Notes: generated from the sequence alone by a model not told the origin. A stretch of 64,000 nt of DNA from Bathymodiolus japonicus methanotrophic gill symbiont (GCF_019721995.1 NZ_BLYC01000011.1:1-64000); one strand, 5' to 3'. Counted from the stretch's first letter, positions 1 through 10,300 are shown. A program made the numbers and translations.

Positions 1-747
1 ACAGTCACTGATAGCTGGTTTGGCAACAATGACCTATGGAAGCCTGTTTACAAAGCTATCGGAAGCCGGTTTAATATTCTCTCTAGGTTAAGGTGCAATA
101 ATGTACTGTACGATCGTCCAGAAAAAAGAAAACCCAAGCAGAGGGGGCGGAATAAAAAGTACGGGCAGCGTCTGGGGGCAGCCACAGACATGGCAAAAAA
201 AGTACAACAAAAGGCCCGATCGTATACCGTGAATCTCTATGGAAAACAGCGTGAAGTCAGGGCTTATAGTCGCGTTGTCATGCTGAAAACATTGAAACGA
301 CCCGTTCAGGTTGTCTGGGTGTTTCGTCGCACACAGTGGATTGCTTTGTTTACGACCGATCTAAGTTTATCCGTCACACAGATTATTGAGTATTATGGTG
401 CGCGATGGAAAATAGAATCCGGGTTCAAAGAGCTCAAGCAAGACATAGGGAGTCAGAAAAGTCAGTGTCGAAATGCGCAGGCAGTGACCAACCATTTGAA
501 CTTCTGTATGATGGCAACAACGCTGACGTGGATTTACGCGGATCGTTTAAAAACCGATCCGGAACGTCGGCACAAAGTGAAGGGGCGAGCCAGTTTCGCA
601 TTTTCAGATATCCGCCGCATCATTGCCGAAGCGGCTTTGGATCCGGATTTTGAAAGGGTTTGCCCCAAATACAGCAGCTCCCCTGTAAATTCGGTGGTAG
701 CCGTTTTATTGCGAATGGTTGCTTGATGAATTTCTAAGAAACTTCAG
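1..747 (+). mobile_element. ISa (IS4 family), right part, cut by window start
   Basis: Right half of an IS4-family element, named ISa here. The reading frame is open from base 1 to the stop at 724-726, giving the C-terminal ~240 residues of the transposase. It contains a TDSWFGNN motif (probable second catalytic Asp) and the IS4 signature Y-x2-R-x3-E-x6-K in YGARWKIESGFKELK. The element ends at the terminal CTTCAG (742-747). Other ISa copies lie at 24889, 33474, 40530 and, degenerate, 47266. The left part is outside the window, so I cannot say whether this copy carries the amber codon found in the two copies that retain the N-terminal half. Confidence 0.9.
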
Positions 748-1303
748 TGATTAAAAATTCAGCTCAATTAATTATCATCAGTCTATTTTCAGCTTTGTTA
801 CTCAGTGCCTGTGCGGATTTAAGCAACAAACCAGATACAGTTCCTGAGTCTGTGAAAACCGATGACTTTGTGACCATGAACTACCAGCAGCGTAGCTGGG
901 TTCCAGCAAGTGACATGCTCTTTGATCCCATCGCAGTAGGTACTAAGGCAGAAGTACTAGTTAACCATGCCAGTACAAAAATTATTGGTCCCTCGTATCA
1001 AGATGCGTTAAATTCCCTGGCAGCAGAAATCTGGATGATAGAAAATGCGCAATATACAGTTGACCTGGTTTATTATATTTTCAAGCGGGATACGGTTGGC
1101 TATGCAATCCTTGGCGCTTTATGTAATGCGGTAAAACGCGGCGTTGATGTACGTATTATGGTGGATTCTCTTGGCTCGATACACGCTACCCATAAGGAAT
1201 TAAAAGCACTGGAAACCTGTGCGGATGAAGCTGGTTATATGAAAGATCAGGCTGGTTTTGACACTGCTAATAAAGCTCGGGTTCAAGTTGTTATTATTAA
1301 CGC

Positions 1304-1583
1304 CAGGCGCGCCATGCTACCTCACGAAATTCCGGGACTCCTGTCGCCATAATTCGTTCACCTACGCAGCGGATGGGAGATGCCCTGAACGCCCTGCGTC
1401 CGCAACGACTACGCACAAAAGCCGCTTCGTCATTACTACCTCACTGGCTGGACGGCTATTCGGAATGCAATTCTTGCTCCTCTCGCGTGCTGCTAGCACA
1501 CGTCGAATCAGCGAATTGCCCTGTCGCCTATCAGGGACTAAAAATCACCACTTCGCTAAGCTCCGTTTCCATGATTTTCAGCG
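1304..1583 (-). mobile_element. SNE1 repeat, 280 bp
   Basis: One of five full 280-bp copies. Read on the minus strand it starts CGCTGAAAATC at 1583 and ends GGCGCGCCTG at 1304. It has no terminal inverted repeat. Deleting exactly these 280 bases joins the two halves of the phospholipase gene in frame, with no duplicated target. The base four positions before the 5' end is C (CAAA on the minus strand). Short open frames inside are by-products and are not annotated as genes. Confidence 0.9.
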
Positions 1584-2705
1584 TTTGTCCAAAGCATTTG
1601 TGCGCATGAATCGTCGCTCCCATGACAAGCTTATCGTGAGCGATGGTCATGCGCCAGATAAAGCGGTCATCATGACCGGTGGGTGTAATATATCGGTATC
1701 CTATTATGGTATTCATGAAGATGGTTCACCCGATCCAACGGCATATCAGAACCTGGAACTTATTCTCAGGCCTGATTTAGATGCTGAACAGGAGGCGATG
1801 ACTGTTGGAAGCCTAACCACGCATTACTATACTTTGCTGTCTCTGCATGCGGGTAATAAAAGACTACGCCCCAGTTGGTTCCAGTGGGGTTATCAAGAAG
1901 AGCGAGAAAAAGCTCAGGAAAAACTGTTGTTCGTTAAAAATATTCCGGCTATAAAAGCAAGCCTGGCGAAAATGCCTGACTTTTTGAACACAGGGTACAG
2001 CTCATCAAAGGTAAAACTGGTACACCAGCTAGATAATTTGACTAATGAGAATGTTGTGAGTGATGCACTAGAAAACCTGCACCATAATCTCAATTCAATT
2101 CATAATATTGGTCATGCGCTGGCTACGCACATGATTGAGCCCGTAAAAACATTACGCCAGACTTCTCCTTACTACTTTCTGGCCAGGTATGATAATAAGC
2201 AGGCGAAGTCTCCTTTGACTCGGTAAAAAATGCGTATCGATGGCTAGCGGAAAATCCGGATAGTAACATCGAGCTTATTACTAATTCGGTATTGACCAGT
2301 GATAACTTTAGTGCGCAGGCTGTCATTGATATGGAAACCGCACCACGTTTACTGTTATCGCCAGAGCTATTGGAACAATGGCTGGCAGGACTGGATGAGG
2401 GTGAGTTTAATCCTGAGCTAGTTGAAAGCGAGGCATGGAAAAAGAGTATAAATAACCCGCGCATAAAAATTTACCAGACCGGAAAACTGGATTCAGTGCT
2501 ACTGGGTGGTGACCAGCATTATGGCAAGTTACATGCAAAGTTTGTTGTTATGGGGGATGTTGGCTATGTTGGGACATCAAACTTTGATTATCGTTCCAGG
2601 CTGTTCAATAATGAATTTGGTTTTTATTTCAAAGGACATGAGCGGTGTTTTTCAAGATAGTTTTCGCCTAAATTATTTAAGCCGCTTCATCAGTCCTGTC
2701 AGGAT

Positions 2706-3733
2706 TTAATGAAACTGGCCCTGTAGCATCCCAGTTTCTGGTTGAGCCAGACCATCTGGAAGGTTTTTCTTTTTTTCTTTTTTCTTCTGGAGATATAATT
2801 TATCTCGCATTTCAAGAATATTTTTGTCTTTTCCTTCATGTCGTTCCGCAGGTGTGACGAATTTTATTTTGCTGTGCCGGTGCTCGTTGTTATACCATTC
2901 GACAAAGTTACCTACCCATTCCCGGGCTTCATCAAGACTATCAAAGCCACTGCCAGGCCAGTCAGGACAATACTTTACCGTTCTAAACAAAGCTTCAGAA
3001 TAAGGGTTGTCATTACTCACTCGTGGGCGGCTGTATGAGCTGGTTAAGTTTAAATCATACATTTTGCTGCGCAAGGTGAGTGATTTCATTGGTGCGCCAT
3101 TATCAGAATGGAGCACCAATGGGTTATACATCATTTTTTCCTTTAATAGGCTACGCTCAAGTAGTGTAGCGGCATCTTCGCCACTTTCTTGTTCATACAC
3201 TTCAGCCCCGACTATTTTTCGGCTATAAATGTCCTCTATCATATATAAATAGTAGAACTGACCCACGATGGGTGTTGGCATGTAGCTGATATCCCACGTC
3301 CATACCTGGTTCGCTTTTTCTGCGATATAACTCGTTGGTTTGGAGGTGTTTTTGCGCTCTTTAGCCCGCCCTCTATGTGTGACTTGTTCTGCTTTATGCA
3401 ACACTCGATAAAATGATGATTCGGAGGCAATGTAGATGCCTTTGTCTGCCAGGATAGGGACGATTTGACTCGGTGGTAAATTGGCATACTCGTCCTCATT
3501 ACAGGTCATTAAAATAGCAAGTTGCTCATATTCGCTTAATTTATTATTAGGAGATGGGCGTATGGCATCCGACCTTCTATCGGCCTCTACTCCTCCGTTA
3601 ACTTGCCAGTTTTGTAAGGTACGAATGCTGATACCAACAATATCACAGGCTTTGCCCTTTCTGGCACCTTGTCCAATGGCTTCATTGATCCATGTGACAT
3701 AATTTACGCGCTCTGAGTGAGGAATTAAGCGTC
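2706..3733 (-). CDS. IS3-family transposase OrfB (ISd copy 1)
   Basis: Catalytic part of the ISd transposase, expected as a -1 frameshift fusion with OrfA. The rve-type DDE residues are visible: D in WTWDISYM, D in LVLHSDNGAP and E in NDNPYSEALF. Without frameshifting the first in-frame ATG is at 3509. Compared with copy 2 the last ~25 residues are in another frame: a 7-nt gain in an A-rich tract replaces the usual RWSGSTRNW ending by NLPDGLAQ. Activity is doubtful. Confidence 0.85.
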
Positions 3734-4270
3734 CTCGTTTTCCTCCCAGAGCGCATCCAGCTTTTTTCTAAGCACCAATAAGGCCGCTGTTTCTGCAAGT
3801 ACTTTCTCTTTGCGATTAAGCTCTTTCTTTAATTTTTTGTTTTCACTACGTAATTGTTTTAATACGTTTTTATCTGTTTTTTCTTGCGTCACGTTTTGCT
3901 CTGATCCTTTAATAAAATGGGTCTTCCAGGACTCAAGTTCAGCTTTATAAAGCCCACGTGTACGACAATATTCATTACACTCTTGCTCGCTCAGGGTACT
4001 TGTTTCTATAATGGCTGATAATTTTCTCTCGGCTGTCCACTGTATAGGAGAATGGCTTGTGTTTTTAGTGTTTTTTCACTTCTTATCAACATAAGTTTGC
4101 TTCCACGTATACAGCGTTCCGTAAGGAATATTTTCGGCCTTAGCTAATTCAGGTACGCTCATATTTAAGGGGGGAAGCATTCTGTTAATGATGGCATCTT
4201 TTCTTTCTTTTGGGTATTGAGTTGTCATGGTTTTATTTTTCCGCCCCTTGTTTGAGTTATTATTTTTCAA
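3725..4270 (-). pseudogene. IS3-family OrfA (ISd copy 1), nonsense mutated
   Basis: OrfA with an N-terminal helix-turn-helix (MSVPELAKAENIPYGTLYTW). It stops after residue 64 because TGC, seen in copy 2, is TGA here (stop at 4076-4078). Beyond this the frame continues to the normal orfA end at 3725. The nonsense codon would block production of the OrfAB fusion. Confidence 0.85.
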
Positions 4271-4328
4271 ATAAGGCGAAAACTATCCTGACACGGGGGG
4301 TGAGCTTTCAGCGATTTAGATAAAGTTT

Positions 4329-5862
4329 CATCAGTGTTCCCCTATCAATTGATGCCGTGAGACTAACCTCGCCACAAGAGAGCTCATAAAGCACTGTAAA
4401 GACATTCCTGTTATTATTGCGTTTTGAACTGCCCGAATGGTATACGAGCTGATACGAGATATTCTTGCCTGGAAAAATAATGGATTCACAAAACGATCTC
4501 GTTTTTGAGCCTGTTGCTGCCTTATCTCCAGAGCCTCGCTATATTTTTTATCCGATGGATGAATCAATTCTGGCTGTTGTGTTTTTGAACTCTCTTCAAA
4601 CACGCGCATTAAATTATAGCTCATTGCAGTCAGGCGCATTTGATTTTCAAGTGAGCGGGTATTGGAAGACCAAGCTTTAGTTTCCTTGAAATTACTTTTA
4701 GTGTTATTGAATGTCTTTTCAATCGTCCATCGCTTGAAATACAGCATGGCAATGGTTCCAGGGTTAATAGTCATTGGCAAGGTTGTCACAAACCGGTGAA
4801 GTTTTCCGGTTTCTGGATCACGGTAATCCACCACGTTAAATTTGATGCCCTTGTTTTCGTACACACTGTATGCTTCAACCCCTGTATTGATCTCATGGCG
4901 GGAGTCAAAAGGGATAGACTCAACCAGAGTCGCAATTGAATTTTCTTTTAGCATTGAAATCATGTAATTAGCATGTCGTTTCTGCCGATCCCACCAGACA
5001 AAGTCGGTGACGGCTTTATCGTAGACATAGAGATGTTTCTGAGAGCTGTTATTTCCCTTGTTTTGCTTTTCAATATGATCTCGTAACACAGGTATTTCTT
5101 GATGCCTCTGAGTTCCGTTTGTCACCAGACAAAGAAATCTGAGCAACCCACTTCTGAGATTCAACGCGTAAATCCCCCCAGCCGCATAAACTTTCCCCTT
5201 GCTGTTTTTTTCAGTATGGCAGGCATGATCAATAAAATGTCCATCCGCTGCTTCTATGGTGTATTCGTCAAGTTCCGGGAATGCTTTAAGATAATCAATG
5301 CCTTGCGACAGCAGTGTTTCAGCGTGAAGATGATAGCTCTGCTGTTCAAATGCCTCAAGCATACTTGTTCGTCTATGCGACTTCAGTGATTTAAAATACG
5401 TTGAGTGGGGAAGCAGCTGGCCATAAATCTGTTCATTGGTTTGGAGGAAATGGCGACCACTATCGACTACACTGATACAGCGTAATAACCCAAGGCGAAT
5501 AAAGTCGATATCCTTCAACTCTGGGCATGAACGAGCCCACAAAGGATGACGCTCTGCTAACAGGGAACGTTCCATACTTTCATTGCAGTGTTGGTGAATA
5601 TGTTCAGAGAGTGGTAGGTCTTTAAGCATGGGTGATATCCGTTTATGAGGTGATTAAAACGGAAATTTTTAGAAAAATTTTTTCGGCAATTGCAAGCTTT
5701 ATTTGAAATTATTTGTTGTTTTTTTACGGTGCCTACAGAGTGTCTATTTTCTGTTATAAGTGATTAAAATCAAAAAGATGGAAATATTCGAGTGGTGCTA
5801 CCTTCAGGTAGGTTATAGGCTGCTTTGTTTAGGTACTTCTTCTTTCAATGGGAACACTGATG
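4329..5862 (-). mobile_element. ISb copy 1 (IS4 family), 1534 bp, apparently complete
   Basis: Complete element with terminal repeats CATCAGTGTTCCC and an exact 8-bp duplication TAAAGTTT (4321-4328 and 5863-5870). The transposase stop codon lies inside the terminal repeat. A small hairpin (CTACC-TTCA-GGTAG) sits near the promoter-side end at about 5798-5811 and reappears as the centre of the 116-bp palindrome at 44009-44124. With an intact gene and duplication this is one of two elements here that look able to move. Confidence 0.92.
4331..5629 (-). CDS. IS4-family transposase (ISb)
   Basis: Full-length 432-residue DDE transposase. Likely catalytic residues are D in EAADGHFID, D in YVYDKAVTD and E in the IS4 signature Y-x2-R-x3-E-x6-K (YFKRWTIEKTFNNTK, about residues 300-315). 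The ATG at 5629 opens the conserved MLKDLPLSEH start. No frameshift or stop is seen. Compared with this copy, the 25733-27213 copy lacks the N-terminal ~55 codons and has an internal stop, and the one at 44250 is only a C-terminal piece. Confidence 0.9.
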   Translation of the reverse strand: MLKDLPLSEHIHQHCNESMERSLLAERHPLWARSCPELKDIDFIRLGLLRCISVVDSGRHFLQTNEQIYGQLLPHSTYFKSLKSHRRTSMLEAFEQQSYHLHAETLLSQGIDYLKAFPELDEYTIEAADGHFIDHACHTEKNSKGKVYAAGGIYALNLRSGLLRFLCLVTNGTQRHQEIPVLRDHIEKQNKGNNSSQKHLYVYDKAVTDFVWWDRQKRHANYMISMLKENSIATLVESIPFDSRHEINTGVEAYSVYENKGIKFNVVDYRDPETGKLHRFVTTLPMTINPGTIAMLYFKRWTIEKTFNNTKSNFKETKAWSSNTRSLENQMRLTAMSYNLMRVFEESSKTQQPELIHPSDKKYSEALEIRQQQAQKRDRFVNPLFFQARISRISSYTIRAVQNAIITGMSLQCFMSSLVARLVSRHQLIGEH

Positions 5863-6045
5863 TAAAGTTTATGAAAACCTGGAAGCAAGATCCTATCTTT
5901 GGGGAAGTACTGAGTGGCTGGAAATGCGTAAACAGCTAATGGCTCAGGACAGCAGTAAAGCAAGCACAACGCGTAAGCAGCGCGGACTGTATAAAACTCT
6001 GAGTTTTACAGGATTGGAAAAGCTTTTCTAGTGAACCATAGAAAC

Positions 6046-6174
6046 CTATCTGCCGTTGCCAGAGAAATCTCCCATAGTCATTGTGGCGGAGGAATTAAGA
6101 TAGACGGCCACGCCTATGGCTAATACGAGCGCGATGACCTTGGCTATGTTCTTTACTTGTGGGGAGATTTTCAT
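6046..6174 (-). CDS. small membrane protein, 42 residues, unknown
   Basis: Short frame 55 nt downstream of pmbA on the same strand. The ATG at 6174 follows a GAGG about 9 nt upstream. The product has a basic start (MKISPQVKNIAK), one hydrophobic segment of ~14 residues (VIALVLAIGVAVYL) and a short polar tail ending DFSGNGR, which fits a single-pass membrane peptide or a secretion signal. I do not recognise the family. The ribosome-binding site, composition and position support a real gene, but coding is not proven. Confidence 0.5.
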   Translation of the reverse strand: MKISPQVKNIAKVIALVLAIGVAVYLNSSATMTMGDFSGNGR

Positions 6175-6229
6175 TACTAAAGCCTCGTTGTGATTTTAGG
6201 GCAAAAAAACATTCGGCATTGCTAGCATC

Positions 6230-7561
6230 TTACTCTCCGGCAATTGCCATTTCTTCAATTAAAATAGAGCCAGTACGAATATTACCACGTTCATCTATAT
6301 CATTGCCGACTGCCAGTATCTGCTGGTACATATCTTTTAGATTACCGGCAATGGTGATTTCCTGTACTGGATATTGAATCTCACCCTGCTCTACCCAGAA
6401 GCCGGAAGCCCCTCGGGAATAATCACCGGTAACCGGGTTTACACCCTGCCCCATTAATTCGGTCACTAGCAGCCCGGTATCCATTGTTTTTAGTAACTGG
6501 GCTAGGTCTTGATTGCCGCTATTAATGCATAAATTATGTACGCCAGCTGCATGCCCAGTAGACTTCATCGCTAACTTACGTGCGGAATAAGTGCTTAATA
6601 GATAAGTATTTAGTATGCCATCAGTGACAATTTTATTGGCTTTGGTGCTTATTCCTTCAGCATCATAACAAGCACTGCCTAATGCACCTGGCAAATGAGG
6701 TTGCTCGAAAATATTAATAAAATCAGGGAAAATTTGCGTATCCAGGCTGTCGAGTAAAAACGAGGACTTACGATACAGACTGCCACCACTAATAGCGCCA
6801 AGCAATGAGCTGAGTAGGCCACTGGCAATTTCGGCAGAGTATATTATCGGAGACTTTCGGGTGCTTAAACTGCGACCTCCCAGTCTCTGGATTGTTCTTT
6901 GCGCCGCTTTTTTGCCGATAAATTCAGCACTTTCCAGTGCATCTGCATTGCGCGCAACGCTGTACCAGTAATCGCGCTCCATATTACCATCGCGGTCACC
7001 TATGACAGAGCAACTGATGGAGTGGCGGGTAGATGCATAGCCGTTCAAGAATCCCAGGCTATTGCCAAAGATACGTATACCCTGGTATGTATCAACCGAT
7101 GCGCCTTCTGAATTGCTAATATCTGCATGATATTGACGCGCACTATCTTCGCAGCTTATCGCAAGTTCAATCGCATCTTTAGCACTAATATTCCAGGGAT
7201 GGTATAGACCCAGGTCTTTAAATTCTGTAGCAAGCATTTCTGATTCTGGTAAACCTGCATAAGGGTCTTCACTGGCATAACGCGCAATCGTGCATGCTGC
7301 AGTTACTGTTTCTTTAATGGATTGCGCTGATAAATCGGTACTACTGGCTGAGCCTTTTTGCTGGCCAAAGTAAACCGTTACTCCCAGACCTTGAGAGCAG
7401 TGATGTTCTACAGTTTCTACATCACCGAGACGGGCATTGACCGATAAGCCCGTGTCGATACTTAGACCCGCATCTGCAGCACTAGCGCCTTGTTTTTTTG
7501 CTTCTAGCAATAAGTCGTGAATGGTCATTTCCAGGCGACTGATTTCTTCTTGAGTTTGCAT
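6230..7561 (-). CDS. pmbA: PmbA/TldE metallopeptidase subunit
   Basis: 443 residues, inactive-partner subunit of the TldD-TldE (PmbA) heterodimer, which trims modified peptides in the cytoplasm (microcin B17 maturation, CcdA turnover in E. coli). The sequence matches the family end to end, with late motifs GVNPVTGDYSRGASGFW and the terminal ILIEEMAIAGE. As expected for this subunit it lacks the HExxxH zinc site. I chose ATG at 7561; the in-frame extension upstream to 7726 crosses a repeat and is not family-like. It lies behind tldD on the same strand, separated by 222 bp holding a REP-like repeat, so co-transcription may be weakened. Confidence 0.95.
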   Translation of the reverse strand: MQTQEEISRLEMTIHDLLLEAKKQGASAADAGLSIDTGLSVNARLGDVETVEHHCSQGLGVTVYFGQQKGSASSTDLSAQSIKETVTAACTIARYASEDPYAGLPESEMLATEFKDLGLYHPWNISAKDAIELAISCEDSARQYHADISNSEGASVDTYQGIRIFGNSLGFLNGYASTRHSISCSVIGDRDGNMERDYWYSVARNADALESAEFIGKKAAQRTIQRLGGRSLSTRKSPIIYSAEIASGLLSSLLGAISGGSLYRKSSFLLDSLDTQIFPDFINIFEQPHLPGALGSACYDAEGISTKANKIVTDGILNTYLLSTYSARKLAMKSTGHAAGVHNLCINSGNQDLAQLLKTMDTGLLVTELMGQGVNPVTGDYSRGASGFWVEQGEIQYPVQEITIAGNLKDMYQQILAVGNDIDERGNIRTGSILIEEMAIAGE

Positions 7562-7649
7562 AAATCTATTGAGTTTAAAATAAGGGACGGTGTCGGTGCT
7601 ATGAGGTAAAGAGACTATAAAAGTATTAGATATTGATTCGGAAAGTGGG

Positions 7650-7783
7650 CTTCTGTAGGCTGGGATAAAGCTTGTGTAGCGCAAGCGTAACCCCAGCTTT
7701 TCATGTTGCTGGGTTTCGTTCCTCAACCACAGCTTGCTTTGAAAGCTTTCACATCCAGATTTTCAATAAAAGCCTGCCTACGA
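7650..7783. repeat. REP-like repeat between tldD and pmbA
   Basis: Imperfect repeat beginning TGTAGGCTGGGAT and containing GGGTTTCGTTCCTCAAC. It is related to the shorter copy at 29650-29727. It has hairpin potential, occupies most of the tldD-pmbA gap and encodes nothing. Confidence 0.6.
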
Positions 7784-9229
7784 TTATACATTTGTACCGC
7801 CTACGGTTAAGGCATCAATTTTCAGCGTGGGCTGGCCGACACCCACAGGTACACTTTGGCCTTCTTTACCACAGGTACCGACGCCGCTGTCCAGAGCCAG
7901 GTCGTTGCCGACCATGCTGACGCGGGTTAGTACATCTGGGCCATTTCCGATCAGTGTCGCGCCTTTGACCGGCCGGGTGATCTTGCCATTTTCAATTAAA
8001 TAGGCTTCGCTGGCTGAAAAGACAAATTTACCGGAAGTGATATCCACCTGACCGCCGCCAAAATTCTTTGCATATAAGCCATTTTTAACTGATTGCAGGA
8101 TTTCCTCCGGGTAGCTTTCACCTGCCAGCATATAAGTATTAGTCATACGCGGCATCGGGGTGTGTGCATAGGATTCACGCCGACCATTGCCGGTAGGCTG
8201 AACGCCCATCAATCGGGCATTCAAGCGATCCTGCATATAGCCCTTAAGAATGCCATTTTCAATTAAGGTGGTGCATTGAGTCGGTGTGCCTTCATCATCT
8301 ATAGGCAGCGAGCCACGCCGGCCTTGCAAAGTGCCATCATCAACTACAGTACACAGTGGCGAGGCGACGCGTTCACCGACTCGGCCACTAAAGGCAGAAG
8401 TGCCTTTACGGTTGAAATCACCTTCTAGTCCATGACCGATGGCTTCATGTAATAAAATACCTGGCCAGCCGGAGCCTAGAACTACCGTCATGCTTCCTGC
8501 TGGAGCAGGGACTGCGTCCAGGTTAACCAGAGCCATTCTGACCGCTTCCCGGGCATAGCCTATTGCTCGATCCTGTTCTAGAAAATAAGTGTAATCAGCA
8601 CGCGCACCTCCGCCCATGCTGCCTTGTTCGCGGCGGTCTTTATCTGCAACAATTACGCTGACATTCATACGCACTAAGGGGCGTACATCACCGGCAAGTG
8701 AGTCGCCCTGATTAGCAATCAGAATATGATCCTGTACTCCTACCAGGCTGATAATCACTTGCTCGATGCGTGGGTCGAGTTTACGCGTCTCGGTATCAAT
8801 TCTGCGTAAGAAGTCTACTTTTTCCTGGTCGCTTAAGGATTTAAGTGGATTAGCCGGTGCATATAACTGTGGATAAGTATTATGCGTGGGCAGGGCGAGT
8901 CTGGCGGTCTGTCCCTGGCGGGCAATGGCCTGGACATTACTGACTGCAGCTAGCAATTCCGTCAGGTCGATTTTATCGCTGTAGGCAAAACCGGTTTTCT
9001 CACCGCATAAGGCACGTACTCCTGCACCTTGTTCTATATTATGACTACCTTCTTTGATAATGCCATCTTCCAGTACCCAGGATTCATAATGACTGGACTG
9101 AAAGTAAATATCGCCATTATCAACTGCACCATCGAGCAACTGATCCATAACCCGATAGATATTACTTTCCTGTAAGCCAGCAGGAACTAAAATAGCCTGT
9201 TTGGCTAACTTTAGAGCTGAGTTGTCCAT
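7784..9229 (-). CDS. tldD: TldD zinc metalloprotease
   Basis: 481 residues, catalytic subunit of TldD-TldE. The zinc motif [11 protein letters not shown] (HExxxH) lies at about residues 255-265. The C-terminal [14 protein letters not shown] stretch is typical of the family. ATG at 9229 is chosen because the homologous region starts at MDNSALKLA; the in-frame extension runs into MITE-D. MITE-D ends in the 5-bp duplication that overlaps this start codon, so the native leader with its ribosome-binding site, inside or after nit, is now 246 bp away. See findings. Confidence 0.96.
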   Translation of the reverse strand: MDNSALKLAKQAILVPAGLQESNIYRVMDQLLDGAVDNGDIYFQSSHYESWVLEDGIIKEGSHNIEQGAGVRALCGEKTGFAYSDKIDLTELLAAVSNVQAIARQGQTARLALPTHNTYPQLYAPANPLKSLSDQEKVDFLRRIDTETRKLDPRIEQVIISLVGVQDHILIANQGDSLAGDVRPLVRMNVSVIVADKDRREQGSMGGGARADYTYFLEQDRAIGYAREAVRMALVNLDAVPAPAGSMTVVLGSGWPGILLHEAIGHGLEGDFNRKGTSAFSGRVGERVASPLCTVVDDGTLQGRRGSLPIDDEGTPTQCTTLIENGILKGYMQDRLNARLMGVQPTGNGRRESYAHTPMPRMTNTYMLAGESYPEEILQSVKNGLYAKNFGGGQVDITSGKFVFSASEAYLIENGKITRPVKGATLIGNGPDVLTRVSMVGNDLALDSGVGTCGKEGQSVPVGVGQPTLKIDALTVGGTNV

Positions 9230-9232
9230 TAT

Positions 9233-9473
9233 CCTAGAAACCGCAGTTGAGCACAGGTTTTGTGGAAAATCTGCGTGCGAAAGACAAGGCACAGCTCGCA
9301 GGCAATGGCCGTAGTCCTTGGCAAGAGCTGTAACGCAGTATTTCGTGCGCAGATTTATTCACAAAGCCGTGAATCGGGGTATATTCACCTAACAGGTGAT
9401 AAGTATTAATATTCATTTTATATTCTAATCAGTAGCTTATAGTGTTTGATAGGGATCAACTGCGGTTTCTAGG
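9233..9473. mobile_element. MITE-D copy 1, 241 bp, between nit and tldD
   Basis: Inverted-repeat element (CCTAGAAACCGCAGTTGA at both ends) flanked by an exact 5-bp duplication, ATTAT on the plus strand (9228-9232 and 9474-9478). Read in gene direction the target ATAAT overlaps the tldD ATG, and the other copy immediately precedes the nit stop codon region. Related copies: 13862-14100 and 57690-57833. It encodes nothing. Confidence 0.88.
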
Positions 9474-9478
9474 ATTAT

Positions 9479-10300
9479 TTACCCACAAATAATCTGGCGG
9501 TGCTGTAGCACAGGAAAGGATTCGCGTGTCTTATGCAGGCGTGCCAGATCTATATCTGCAGTCACAAAACCTGCATTGCTTTTATGACAATCCAGCACTG
9601 CACCCCAGGGATCTACGATCATGCTGTGACCATAGGTCTGCCGGCCGTTGACATGGAAGCCGCCCTGATTCGGAGCAATCACATAACATAGATTCTCGAC
9701 CGCGCGTGCTCGAAGCAATAGCTCCCAATGCGCTGCGCCAGTTTTATGTGTGAATGCGGAGGGCAAGATCAAGATTTCCATACCTTGCTGCTGCATGGTA
9801 CGAAATAGCTCGGGAAAACGCAGGTCATAACATACAGCAATGCCTAATTTACCAAAAGGACTGTCGATCACCAAAGGCTGGTTGCCCTGGGAAATAGTGT
9901 CAGATTCGCGATATACCTCGTCACTACCCGGGACGTGAACATCGAATAAGTGAATTTTGTCATATTTTGCAACCCGTTCGCCCAGCTCATTGTAGACCAG
10001 GCAGGCTGCCATGACTTTGTCGGCATTATCAGGGTCGGCAATAGGTATAGTACCTGCCACGATCCAGACGGCATAGCGTTTAGCTGTATTTGCCAGGAAG
10101 TCCTGAATTGGCCCCGAACCATCGTGTTCTTTCTGGCTGATCTTGTCTGATTCATGCTGCCCCATAAGGGCAAAGTTTTCAGGCAGGGCGACTAATTTTG
10201 CACCGGCATTGACGGCTTCGTTAATCAGCCGCTCGGCTTCAATCAGGTTGGAACTGATATTGGGGCTGGATGCCATTTGAATGGCGGCACATCTACTCAT
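9479..10300 (-). CDS. nitrilase-superfamily amidohydrolase (deaminated glutathione amidase-like)
   Basis: 273 residues, complete carbon-nitrogen hydrolase. The Glu-Lys-Cys triad is visible: E in ALPENF, K in KYDKIHLFD and C in GIAVCYDLRFPE. Members in this position next to tldD and yhdP resemble Nit1-type enzymes that remove deaminated glutathione; the substrate here is inferred. The ATG at 10300 gives the usual family start, MSRCAAIQM. The stop is followed within a few bases by MITE-D, which separates it from tldD. Confidence 0.9.
   Translation of the reverse strand: MSRCAAIQMASSPNISSNLIEAERLINEAVNAGAKLVALPENFALMGQHESDKISQKEHDGSGPIQDFLANTAKRYAVWIVAGTIPIADPDNADKVMAACLVYNELGERVAKYDKIHLFDVHVPGSDEVYRESDTISQGNQPLVIDSPFGKLGIAVCYDLRFPELFRTMQQQGMEILILPSAFTHKTGAAHWELLLRARAVENLCYVIAPNQGGFHVNGRQTYGHSMIVDPWGAVLDCHKSNAGFVTADIDLARLHKTRESFPVLQHRQIICG

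Larger units (their letters stand above)
2643..4300 (-). mobile_element. ISd copy 1 (IS3 family), 1658 bp
   Basis: Complete IS3-family element flanked by a 4-bp duplication TGAG (2639-2642 and 4301-4304). The imperfect terminal repeats share the core GATAGTTTTCGCCT. It carries overlapping orfA and orfB. OrfA has a nonsense codon and orfB a 7-nt insertion near its end compared with copy 2 at 45175-46981, so this copy is probably inactive. It interrupts the phospholipase-like lipoprotein gene. Confidence 0.9.
747..6031 (+). pseudogene. phospholipase D-like lipoprotein, shattered
   Basis: Remains of a phospholipase D/cardiolipin-synthase-like lipoprotein. The N-terminus has a lipobox (LLLSAC), so it was probably an outer-membrane lipoprotein. 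Pieces: 747-1303 (N-terminus), 1584-~2212 (first HKD motif, HDKLIVSD, then GGCNIS), ~2212-2642 (second HKD, HAKFVVMGD), and 4305-4328 plus 5863-6031 (C-terminus, ending GLEKLF). The breaks are SNE1 at 1304, a frameshift near 2212, ISd at 2643 and ISb at 4329. ISa also abuts the start: the present GTG is the last G of ISa plus TG, so the native codon was probably ATG. Removing SNE1 restores a continuous frame through residues INALSK. Not functional. Confidence 0.85.

Noticed and set aside
1258-1609. Open frames across SNE1 and SNE2 copies (also at 15709-16022, 18915-19169, 22154-22339, 42432-42845, 46969-47302)
   Set aside because: The same peptides recur because the repeat recurs; frames on both strands are equally open, they lack start signals, and host genes are restored when the repeat is removed.
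7562-7726. Longer PmbA start at 7726
   Set aside because: The extra 55 residues come from a REP-like repeat and do not resemble the family.
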